Source of the DNA: Bacteroidales bacterium UBA1184 | GTDB lineage: Bacteria > Bacteroidota > Bacteroidia > Bacteroidales > ML635J-15 | Assembly: GCA_002310235.1 (NCBI GenBank) | Contig: DBYO01000006.1 | Coordinates: forward strand, 29,045 to 46,220 | Direction: 5' to 3' | Length of the DNA: 17,176 nucleotides | In this document: one piece after another, positions 8,672 through 14,358 of the stretch | How positions within the stretch are numbered: the first letter of the stretch is position 1 | How the letters are laid out: each line of letters opens with the position of its first letter | Notes under the pieces: generated by a model | What the model saw: the letters and a program-made list of their open reading frames with translations, nothing else | Databases searched by the model: none | Told to the model about the DNA's origin: nothing | Made by a program: the position numbers and the translations under genes

Positions 8672-9904
8672 ATGACACCCGAACTTGCTCAAAATTTTAA
8701 GGAATTAGCAAAATTTGCCCAAACTTTCACAGGAGTTCTTGACAATAGTAAAATTGACAGTATTCTTAGCATTTTCCGTAGTAAATATAACGATTGGGTA
8801 AATGTAATTCCTCATAAGTTCGGTCCTAATGAAGGAGAAGAAGCATTCGGACATGCTCTTTGGATATATTCTAAAGCGCTCTATAATTCATCAAGCAAAA
8901 TAGATATAAAAGACATATTATTTCTTGATTCTGTTGTTTCTAACTTTGCAAAACAAGCAAAACTACAAAACAAATACAAAAGCATTGCATATCACTATCT
9001 GGGTAATTGCTGGTCATCGGCTCAAATTCCAAATAAGGAGAAATCCATCGAAGCTCACAAGAAGCAGTTGTTTTATCTTTTCAAAGAGCTTAATCAGGTA
9101 AGTTTCAGAGAATTGGAGTGTTACGCATACCATCCTTGCAACCAATATACTATTAGGGCTTTAGTTAACGATGAACTTAATCTTTCTGCTGTAACTACAT
9201 TTAATGACATATTTGATACTCCATACATGCACTCAATACAATGCGAGGAATTAGAAGAAGCATTTCGGCAGACTATAAAAGTGGCCTGTTTTACACGCAA
9301 TAAAACTATTCCGTATTATTTCGTTGAAGGCGAACCTCAATTTGAGTCAGAACAACCAAAACACAAAAACAAGATGGATAAAGAAGAATATCTAAATGAA
9401 CTTTTATGGGCGCATTATGCAGATAGTCATAAAGGTATCTGTATAAAGTACAGGTTTTCTTCTAATATGACACAATATGGGAAAGATAACAAGACAATAG
9501 CTTTTTTTAGTGATATTAAATATACAGCCAAACTATCTAACTATAATCCAGACAAAATAATAGGAATCAAAGACGCGATATTTTATAAGGGGACTGCTTG
9601 GGAATACGAAAATGAATCTCGATATATATGTTTCAAATTAGACGGGAAGGGTCTGTATGATGTAATGCCAACAAAAAACAACATTGAAGCTATATATTTT
9701 GGCGTTGAATGTCCTGTAGAAAATAAAAGAGAAATATTAAACATTTTACGAAATAGGAAATTAGAATCTCGTAACTTTGATGGTTCGGTAATTAGCGAGT
9801 CTGACATAATGTTCTACGAAATGGAAAAAGACTCTCAAAATTTTGGTAGCATTATAGCTGTGCCAATGTCTAAAGAACGAATTAGTTCTTTTCTCAAAAA
9901 ATAG
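8672..9904 (+). CDS. DUF2971-family protein with an N-terminal helical extension
   Basis: A 410-aa protein with no signal peptide or membrane segment. Residues about 150-380 carry the hallmarks of DUF2971: the entry pattern LNLSAVTTFNDIFDTPY (FND at 177-179), the core LWAHYADSHKGICIKY (W246, H248, Y249), and KGTAWEYENESRYI (W310, R317), followed by the usual hydrophobic AIYFGVEC strand. Biochemistry of the family is not established to my knowledge; members are common in accessory regions. Residues 1-150 are predominantly helical (YHYLGNCWSSAQIPNKEKSI resembles a TPR-type helix pair) and are longer than in minimal DUF2971 proteins. The base composition is AT-rich, unlike dnaK. It has its own 63-bp leader containing repeat R1, and repeat R2 begins 2 bp after its stop codon, so the gene sits exactly between two repeats, like a cassette. 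A defence role is inferred only from location. Confidence 0.85.
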   Translation: MTPELAQNFKELAKFAQTFTGVLDNSKIDSILSIFRSKYNDWVNVIPHKFGPNEGEEAFGHALWIYSKALYNSSSKIDIKDILFLDSVVSNFAKQAKLQNKYKSIAYHYLGNCWSSAQIPNKEKSIEAHKKQLFYLFKELNQVSFRELECYAYHPCNQYTIRALVNDELNLSAVTTFNDIFDTPYMHSIQCEELEEAFRQTIKVACFTRNKTIPYYFVEGEPQFESEQPKHKNKMDKEEYLNELLWAHYADSHKGICIKYRFSSNMTQYGKDNKTIAFFSDIKYTAKLSNYNPDKIIGIKDAIFYKGTAWEYENESRYICFKLDGKGLYDVMPTKNNIEAIYFGVECPVENKREILNILRNRKLESRNFDGSVISESDIMFYEMEKDSQNFGSIIAVPMSKERISSFLKK

Positions 9905-9906
9905 TC

Positions 9907-9942
9907 CGCTTGCATATCAGCATTTATAATGCGCAAATAATT
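9907..9942. repeat. Direct repeat R2, copy 1 (left flank of the regulator cluster)
   Basis: Thirty bases (9907-9936), from CGCTTGCATATCAGC to AATGCGCAA, recur exactly at 12578-12607. After a one-base indel the identity runs on through TAATT (to 9942 and 12612). It starts 2 bp after the DUF2971 stop. The core has imperfect dyad symmetry (TTGCAT...ATGCGCAA). The two copies bracket about 2.64 kb holding the AlbA_2 gene and its remnants. Confidence 0.9.
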
Positions 9943-9956
9943 CTCCCGAAAATTAC

Positions 9957-10002
9957 AGGACAAGCGGTGTCCTATGGTGGCGATATTTTGTAAATCACCA
10001 TA
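9957..10002. other. Two adjacent small inverted repeats in the AlbA_2 gene leader
   Basis: AGGACA (9957-9962) / TGTCCT (9968-9973) forms a 6-bp stem with a 5-nt loop. TATGGTG (9973-9979) / CACCATA (9996-10002) forms a 7-bp stem with a 16-nt loop. There is no T run after either, so they do not look like terminators. Structured leader or operator are both possible. This lies in the 249-bp gap 9905-10153, which has no gene I would call. Confidence 0.45.
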
Positions 10003-10045
10003 TAAATCCCACACATCCCAGCCATAAAAACCAGAAAAATTATTG

Positions 10046-10053
10046 TATCTTTG
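10046..10053 (+). promoter_or_regulatory. Candidate -7 promoter element of the AlbA_2/ATPase gene
   Basis: TATCTTTG fits TAnnTTTG exactly and is embedded in TGTATCTTTGTC, nearly the same string as before the lipoprotein gene at 12711. It would give a leader of roughly 95 nt. No good -33 TTTG is seen at the expected distance. Confidence 0.5.
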
Positions 10054-10153
10054 TCCCAAATTGGAAATAACAGTAAGAAGCATAAAAACTGACGATTTGT
10101 TTTCGATGGACACCTCAAAGAGGCATCAATAATTTTTGAGAATAGAAAATGAT

Positions 10154-11701
10154 ATGAACGAGAATAGAATAAAAGAAATGCTACAGAATGGTGAGTGCGT
10201 GACTTTGGAATGCAAACGAGCAAAATCCGAGGTTCCAAAATCCGTTTGGGAGACATACTCTGCATTTGCCAACACTATCGGTGGAGTAATTCTGCTAGGC
10301 ATTGAGGATAACAGAAAAGAATCAGATATAAAGAAACGTTTTCAAATTATTGGTGTCGATGATGCACAAAAGATTGTCAACGACTTCTGGAACACCATAA
10401 ACAGTGATAAGGTAAATGAAAATATCCTTGTCAGCCGTGATGTGAATATTGTTGAGATAAACGATGTGCAGATAGTATGTATCAACGTGCCACAAGCCGA
10501 TTGGAGGATAAAACCCATCTATCTGAACGGCAATGTGTATAAGGGGACTTATAGACGAAACCACGAAGGAGATTATCATTGTACAGAACGTCTGGTTAGG
10601 GCAATGATACGAGACTCGTTCGAGGACGGCAATGATGGTATGCTGCTGGAACATTACGATATGAACGACATCGACATAGATACCTTACACCGTTATCGCA
10701 CACTTTTCCAATATAGGAACGACGGTCACGTGTGGAATGAGGTCGATGACAAAACTTTCCTAAAGAATCTTGGTGGTTATACCATTGACAGGGCAACGGG
10801 CAAAGAAGGTCTTACGATGGCTGGTCTGATGATGTTCGGCAAGGGTTTGTCCGTACAAGAACGTTTTGCCAATTTCAGAATGGACTACATAGACTTCTGC
10901 AACCTCATCGGTGATGAACGTTATAGTGACAGACTTACATACGATGGACGTTGGGAAAATAACCTCTATCAGTTCTTCAGCAGGGTAATACCAAAAGTTA
11001 CAGCAGACCTTCCGAGACCATTCCGTATGGAGGGTATCCAGAGAGTTGATGATACTCCACAACACAAGGCCGTAAGAGAGGCCTTTACAAATGCCATAAT
11101 ACATTCTGATTTGTTGTTGGATGCCGGAATACTACGGGTTGAAAAGCATGATGACCGGCTATGTTTTCGTAATCCGGGACTACTCAGGCTACCCATTGAA
11201 CAGATATTCGAGGGTGGTGTCTCATACGCCCGTAACCCCAAAATACAGAATATGCTCCGAATGGTGGGCTATGGAGAGAACCTCGGTTCTGGATTTCCTC
11301 TTATCTTGGATGCTTGGAAACAGGCTGGTTGGGATACTCCAGTGCTGAACAACAAGCTTGAATTGGATCTGGTTGAACTGGTCTTGCCATTATCTGCTAT
11401 CTCCGAGAATGAATCAAACACTACTATTGAAAAAAAGCATTCAACTGAAAATGAAGATAGGGAGAAAAGTAGGGAGAAAAGTAGGGAGAAAAGTAGGGAG
11501 AAAAGTAGGGAGAAAATCATAAACATTATTCAGAATAATCCATCAGTGACCCAATTTGAGTTATCAAATATTCTGCAATTATCCACCAAAGCCATAGAAA
11601 AACATATTAAAAACTTAAAAGAAGATGGCATAATACGCCGTGTAGGACCAGACAACGGCGGACATTGGGAGGTTATTAATGACAAGAACACATCCGTATG
11701 A
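10154..11701 (+). CDS. AlbA_2 / HATPase_c_4 'RecG-like' ATP-binding protein with C-terminal winged helix
   Basis: Family of putative DNA-binding regulators often annotated as 'ATP-binding protein' or 'RecG-like helicase', though there are no helicase motifs. The N-terminal AlbA_2 (Schlafen-like) domain at about 8-130 shows NGECVTLECKRAKSEVPKS and SAFANTIGGVILLGIEDN. The HATPase_c_4 region shows AVREAFTNAIIHSDLL, FRNPGLLRLP and MVGYGENLGSGFPLI. Then come a linker of five REKS-type tetrapeptides and a winged helix (SVTQFELSNILQLSTKAIE, then NLKEDGIIRRVG). Length is 515 aa from ATG 10154; an in-frame TTG at 10136 would add six residues but is less likely. The stop TGA overlaps the next ATG (ATGA). 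Probable role: sensing nucleotide and/or nucleic acid with transcriptional or antiviral output. The family assignment is strong, the function inferred. Confidence 0.9.
   Translation: MNENRIKEMLQNGECVTLECKRAKSEVPKSVWETYSAFANTIGGVILLGIEDNRKESDIKKRFQIIGVDDAQKIVNDFWNTINSDKVNENILVSRDVNIVEINDVQIVCINVPQADWRIKPIYLNGNVYKGTYRRNHEGDYHCTERLVRAMIRDSFEDGNDGMLLEHYDMNDIDIDTLHRYRTLFQYRNDGHVWNEVDDKTFLKNLGGYTIDRATGKEGLTMAGLMMFGKGLSVQERFANFRMDYIDFCNLIGDERYSDRLTYDGRWENNLYQFFSRVIPKVTADLPRPFRMEGIQRVDDTPQHKAVREAFTNAIIHSDLLLDAGILRVEKHDDRLCFRNPGLLRLPIEQIFEGGVSYARNPKIQNMLRMVGYGENLGSGFPLILDAWKQAGWDTPVLNNKLELDLVELVLPLSAISENESNTTIEKKHSTENEDREKSREKSREKSREKSREKIINIIQNNPSVTQFELSNILQLSTKAIEKHIKNLKEDGIIRRVGPDNGGHWEVINDKNTSV
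11459..11518 (+). repeat. 12-bp in-frame tandem repeat encoding (REKS)n
   Basis: Four perfect copies of AGGGAGAAAAGT (11459-11506) and a fifth ending TC instead of GT (11507-11518). Each unit adds Arg-Glu-Lys-Ser to the linker between the ATPase-like domain and the winged helix. Perfect identity at DNA level implies recent slippage expansion. Changes in copy number would alter linker length by four residues without shifting frame. Confidence 0.97.
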
Positions 11702-12072
11702 TTGGATATGGTGAAAACGTTGGGACAGGATTCCCAACCATTATATCTGCTTGGAAAGATGCCCAATGGGGTGAACCCGACTTGAAAAACAAGATTGAAG
11801 TTGATGAGGTGGAATTGGTGCTTCCAATACAAAATAAGGTAGATGGTGATACTAATGATAAGGTAAATGATACACTAAATGATACACTAAATGATAGTGT
11901 AAAGACTACATTCACGATTATTCGATTAAATCCTGGCATCCAACGTAAAGGTATATCTGATATGTCAGGGAAAAGTGTTGTTACAATAGGTAGGCATATT
12001 GCCATACTTATGAAAGAGGGGTTGATTGAACATCGAAACTCAGACAAGACAGGAGGATATTATATAAAATAA
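11698..12072 (+). pseudogene. C-terminal fragment of a second AlbA_2/HATPase_c_4 protein (module 2)
   Basis: The frame opens at an ATG overlapping the previous stop and encodes 124 aa. It begins MIGYGENVGTGFPTIISAWK, aligning with MVGYGENLGSGFPLILDAWK at the end of the ATPase-like domain of the intact gene, and continues through VELVLPI as that gene does with VELVLPL. A linker of four tetrapeptides (NDKV, NDTL, NDTL, NDSV) follows, then a winged helix ending MKEGLIEHRNSDKTGGYYIK. The AlbA_2 domain and most of the ATPase-like domain are absent. By eye it is only around 60-65% identical at DNA level to the intact gene, so it is not a recent duplicate. It could be a remnant left by deletion between relatives, or a small translated protein coupled through ATGA. 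I favour remnant, with some doubt. Confidence 0.75.
11854..11901 (+). repeat. 12-bp in-frame linker repeat (NDTL type) in module 2
   Basis: Four 12-bp units encode NDKV, NDTL, NDTL and NDSV. The middle two (AATGATACACTA) are identical at DNA level. Same position and same 12-bp period as the REKS repeat of the intact gene, with unrelated sequence. Confidence 0.9.
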
Positions 12073-12107
12073 GCGGTAATAACCACTGTAGTTTCGGATT
12101 TGCAACA

Positions 12108-12335
12108 AATGTCCCTGTAAATGACACAATAAATGTAAATGAGCCTGTAAATGAGCCTCTAAATCTTGTTTATGATGTTGTTTCAAAATTTCCATATTTA
12201 TCTAAAGAAAAAATTGCAGAAAGAATCGGGAAATCACGCGCTACTGTAACAAGAGCATTAGCCCAGTTGGTAAATAAAGGATTAATACGTAGAATAGGCT
12301 CGGACAAAAAAGGTTATTGGGAAATATTAGGATAA
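12108..12335 (+). pseudogene. Linker plus winged-helix remnant (module 3)
   Basis: Reading from 12108 gives a linker NVPVNDTINVNEPVNEPLN, then a winged helix: FPYLSKEKIAERIGKSRATV, then ALAQLVNKGLIRRIGSDKKG, ending YWEILG and TAA at 12335. It parallels the ends of modules 1 (DGIIRRVG...GGHWEVIN) and 2. There is no start codon ahead of the linker. The frame stays open upstream only to 12030, across unrelated sequence that overlaps module 2 in another frame. No ATPase-like domain is present. This is a gene-family end with its 5' part lost, probably not translated. The winged helix itself is intact, so the ancestor was functional. Confidence 0.75.
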
Positions 12336-12346
12336 AGTTCCTAATA

Positions 12347-12394
12347 AATGTCCCTGTAAATGTCCCTGTAAAATGTCGGTATAAATGTCGGTAT
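12347..12394 (+). pseudogene. Frameshifted linker-repeat remnant (module 4)
   Basis: Directly after module 3 lie two copies of AATGTCCCTGTA (NVPV, 12347-12370) and two of AATGTCGGTATA (12372-12395, shifted by one extra A). With the one-base shift restored, the reading is NVPV-NVPV-NVGI-NVGI, the same tetrapeptide style as module 3. Unshifted, it degenerates to KCRYKCRYK. The frameshift shows that this linker is no longer coding. No winged helix follows. It is the fourth trace of the same gene family in a row. Confidence 0.7.
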
Positions 12395-12476
12395 AAATTG
12401 CGCATAGGCAAAATAATAACAATGACTGCCCAGAAATGTCCGTCACAAATCGTCAGCAGAGTTCTACCACAGATTA

Positions 12477-12579
12477 AAATTCACGAATTTGTGCAGTTGG
12501 CAACTGCACAATTATCCTATTGCACTGTCGTGTCGGATTTACTGCTTAGGCAGTGAGCTAAAGGTTACATTCCGACACG
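12477..12579. other. Cluster of nested and adjacent palindromes
   Basis: Four inverted repeats lie within 103 bp. (a) AAATTC-AC-GAATTT at 12477-12490. (b) TTGTGCAGTTG-G-CAACTGCACAA at 12489-12511, an 11-bp perfect stem around a single base. (c) CGTGTCGGA (12529-12537) / TCCGACACG (12571-12579), a 9-bp stem enclosing (d) the small hairpin ACTGC-TTAG-GCAGT at 12541-12554. Direct repeat R2 begins at the outer arm of (c). No T run follows, so these are not ordinary terminators. The stretch 12395-12743 holds no gene I can support. Candidate roles are a structured RNA, an operator cluster, or the end of a mobile element. Confidence 0.8.
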
Positions 12580-12612
12580 CTTGCATATCAGCATTTATAA
12601 TGCGCAATAATT
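12578..12612. repeat. Direct repeat R2, copy 2 (right flank of the regulator cluster)
   Basis: Exact 30-bp match (12578-12607) to 9907-9936, in the same orientation, with identity continuing to 12612 after a one-base gap. It overlaps the outer arm of the palindrome cluster by two bases. A short hairpin, TTCTAC / GTAGAA with loop GCAGTGA, follows at about 12623-12641. Confidence 0.9.
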
Positions 12613-12654
12613 TTAAACCAAATTCTACGCAGTGAGTAGAAAATCCCCTGGTCA

Positions 12655-12695
12655 TATCTGCTTTTCTCCAAAAACTATCCCCAAAAACACAATTT
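12655..12695 (+). repeat. Dispersed repeat R1, copy 2 (upstream of the lipoprotein gene)
   Basis: 34 of 41 positions match 8626-8666. Here it lies 49 bp before an ATG and 16 bp before a TATCTTTG box, so in this copy it covers the region expected to hold the -33 element. Confidence 0.7.
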
Positions 12696-12710
12696 TATCA
12701 ATAAAATATG

Positions 12711-12718
12711 TATCTTTG
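12711..12718 (+). promoter_or_regulatory. Promoter -7 element of the InlB-repeat lipoprotein gene
   Basis: TATCTTTG fits TAnnTTTG exactly, 25 bp before the ATG at 12744, which gives a short leader. The -33 region is T-rich (AATTTT) but lacks a clean TTTG. Confidence 0.6.
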
Positions 12719-12743
12719 TCGCACACAAAAAAAATAAAGTACG

Positions 12744-13703
12744 ATGAAAAGATCATTATTTCTATTATTCGCCATCGTTTCTGTAGCAGGAATGATAGCG
12801 ACAAACGGTTGCAAGACCGACGTGAAAACTTATACGGTAACTTTCAATGCCAACGGCGGCGAAGGTACCATGGATACACAATTGTTCACCGAAGACTACG
12901 AAAAAGCGCTTAGCGCCAACAAGTTCACACGCGAAGGCTATTCGTTTGAAGGATGGAACACAATGCGCGACGGCACTGGTACTGCCTACACCGACCAGCA
13001 GAAGATAAAGGTGGTTGCCGACATGACTCTCTACGCACAGTGGAACGAAGTGCGCCCTGTAACCATGCACAACGGTCACGAATACATCGACCTTGGATTG
13101 CCAAGCGGAAACATGTGGGCAACCTGCAACATAGGCGCCGATGCACCTGAAGCTGCCGGAAACTATTACGCATGGGCAGAAACAGCGCCCAAACAGACTT
13201 ATACCACCGAAAATTACCCATATATACGCCTTGTGGTAGAAGGTGAAGATACTCTTCGAAAGCTTACAAAGTACTGCTCACAGAGTCCTTTCGGCTACGA
13301 AGGTTTTAGCGACGACCTGACTAGCCTTTTAGCAGAAGACGATGCCGCAGCAGTAAACTGGGGCGGTCAATGGAAAACGCCTTCGGAAGAAGATTATAAT
13401 GAACTGTTTGAAAATTGCTCAATAACAACAGATACCATAAACAATGTGATAGGACTTACATTTAAGGCCACAAACGGAAACTCTATCTTCATGCCTGCCG
13501 TCCGCTACTATTCTGGTGAAAGTTTGGCCGATTATGCATGCGGTTATTACTGGACAAGAACGCTGGCAACCGATATATCCATTACAGACCCGACTTGTGC
13601 AATGAATTGCACTTTTTATCTTGAATACGAATATGCAGAAATGCACCCATGGGCTCGCGAGTGCGGCTTGCCAGTGAGAGCAATATGCACGCTTAGCGAA
13701 TAA
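12744..13703 (+). CDS. Surface lipoprotein with InlB B-repeat and Fibrobacter-major-paralogue-like domain
   Basis: A 319-aa exported protein. The N-terminus MKRSLFLLFAIVSVAGMIATNGC is a signal peptide with probable lipidated C23. The -3 residue is Thr rather than Leu, so the lipobox is imperfect. Residues 31-100 form an InlB B-repeat (Listeria-Bacteroides repeat), with FNANGGEGTM, REGYSFEGWNTMRDGTGTAY and the closing TLYAQW. From 112 the pattern EYIDLGLPSGNMWATCNIGA, then YYAWAETAPKQTY, and the end LPVRAIC match a domain widespread in Bacteroidetes lipoproteins, related to the Fibrobacter succinogenes major paralogous family. A role in surface binding is assumed, not shown. It is monocistronic: own promoter at 12711 and a strong terminator at 13721. 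Codon use is close to that of the core genes, unlike the AT-rich island to the left. Confidence 0.88.
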   Translation: MKRSLFLLFAIVSVAGMIATNGCKTDVKTYTVTFNANGGEGTMDTQLFTEDYEKALSANKFTREGYSFEGWNTMRDGTGTAYTDQQKIKVVADMTLYAQWNEVRPVTMHNGHEYIDLGLPSGNMWATCNIGADAPEAAGNYYAWAETAPKQTYTTENYPYIRLVVEGEDTLRKLTKYCSQSPFGYEGFSDDLTSLLAEDDAAAVNWGGQWKTPSEEDYNELFENCSITTDTINNVIGLTFKATNGNSIFMPAVRYYSGESLADYACGYYWTRTLATDISITDPTCAMNCTFYLEYEYAEMHPWARECGLPVRAICTLSE

Positions 13704-13720
13704 AAAGACTAAATATTACA

Positions 13721-13754
13721 AAAAAGGTGCTGACATAGGTTGGCACCTTTTTTT
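13721..13754 (+). terminator. Rho-independent terminator of the lipoprotein gene
   Basis: AAAAAGGTGC (13721-13730) pairs with GCACCTTTTT (13743-13752) around a 12-nt loop, with a T run to 13754. It lies 18 bp after the stop codon. The A-rich left arm could also serve leftward transcripts. Confidence 0.93.
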
Positions 13755-13766
13755 ATTGCAATTCAA

Positions 13767-13791
13767 CAAAAAAGCCACCTCATCGGTGGCT
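13767..13791 (-). terminator. Rho-independent terminator of the minus-strand lipoprotein gene
   Basis: AGCCACC (13773-13779) / GGTGGCT (13785-13791) forms a 7-bp stem with a 5-nt loop. Read on the minus strand it is followed by a run of T (complement of the A run just left of 13775). It lies 25 bp after the minus-strand stop codon and faces the terminator at 13721. Confidence 0.9.
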
Positions 13792-13815
13792 AATTATCTG
13801 CTATAAATGAATTGC

Positions 13816-14226
13816 CTATTTAGTATTATTTATGGCATCATTCAAGTCGTTGATGGCATCACCAACTTGCTTTGCACATTGACCTCCAATGTTAATGTCT
13901 CTTAAAAGTTTTATACCTTTTTCCGGTCTTTTATCTGTCCAGCTTCTTATTATGGCTGCTGCATCATCACATTTTCCTTCATCAATGAATTTATTCACTC
14001 TATCAATGTCGGCTCTTGTAATAAGAGCAACCTTCTCTTGTGTTTGAGCTTTCGATGCTTCTACTTTTTGATCTGTAGCCTGGTCTTTGTTTTCATCTAC
14101 TGTCTCTGTTGTAGCATTCGAATTTTCACCATTGTCCTTGTTTTCACCACAATCACAGTCGCAACAAGAAACACCCATAAGTGTTAAAAATAAAACACTT
14201 GCAATAATTAATAATGTTTTTTTCAT
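13816..14226 (-). CDS. Small Cys-rich lipoprotein of unknown function
   Basis: A 136-aa protein starting at the ATG whose complement is 14224-14226. The frame stays open 33 codons further upstream, but only the internal Met begins a signal peptide: MKKTLLIIASVLFLTLMGVS followed by C21, the probable lipidation site. Three more Cys follow at once (CCDCDCGENK: C21, C22, C24, C26). A Glu/Asp/Lys/Gln/Thr-rich, probably flexible segment (27-64) comes next. A helical C-terminal domain (65-136) follows, including ADIDRVNKFIDEGKCDDAAA and GDAINDLNDAINNTK with two more Cys. I do not recognise the family. It is divergent from the C10 protease gene with a 132-bp spacer carrying a -7-like box for each direction. 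The Cys cluster might bind metal or form disulfides, but there is no further evidence. Confidence 0.82.
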   Translation of the reverse strand: MKKTLLIIASVLFLTLMGVSCCDCDCGENKDNGENSNATTETVDENKDQATDQKVEASKAQTQEKVALITRADIDRVNKFIDEGKCDDAAAIIRSWTDKRPEKGIKLLRDINIGGQCAKQVGDAINDLNDAINNTK

Positions 14227-14255
14227 ATGGTTAAAATAATTAAAGTTTACTTCCG

Positions 14256-14263
14256 CAAATATA
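14256..14263 (-). promoter_or_regulatory. Candidate -7 element of the minus-strand lipoprotein gene
   Basis: On the minus strand these bases read TATATTTG, fitting TAnnTTTG, 30 bp before the chosen ATG at 14226. This also argues for that start rather than the upstream Met codon at 14325, which would lie ahead of the promoter. Confidence 0.5.
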
Positions 14264-14324
14264 TTGTTTTTTTTATAAATCTTTGCCGTTTGAAAAAAAT
14301 GCTTTTTTACATCTGATTTTTTCA

Positions 14325-14332
14325 TATTTTTG
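14325..14332 (+). promoter_or_regulatory. Candidate -7 element of the C10 protease gene
   Basis: TATTTTTG fits TAnnTTTG, 26 bp before the ATG at 14359. If used, transcription starts near 14339, so a GTG start at 14332 is excluded and the leader is about 20 nt. Confidence 0.5.
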
Positions 14333-14358
14333 TGGTATCTCTTTTGAAATTACAAATT

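Noticed and set aside
9835..10113. 92-aa minus-strand frame over the DUF2971 3' end and the AlbA_2 leader
   Set aside because: It reads through repeat R2 and overlaps a well-supported gene. No recognisable domain.
10136..10153. TTG start for the AlbA_2 gene
   Set aside because: The ATG at 10154 gives a start that fits the family and avoids a rare start codon. The six extra residues add nothing recognisable.
12317..12556. 79-aa open frame starting MGNIRIKF
   Set aside because: It begins inside the end of module 3 in another frame, crosses the frameshifted linker repeat, and ends in the palindrome cluster. The protein has no coherent fold signal.
14227..14325. 33-codon N-terminal extension of the minus-strand lipoprotein
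   Set aside because: It would bury the signal peptide in the middle of the protein and start ahead of the likely promoter box at 14256-14263.
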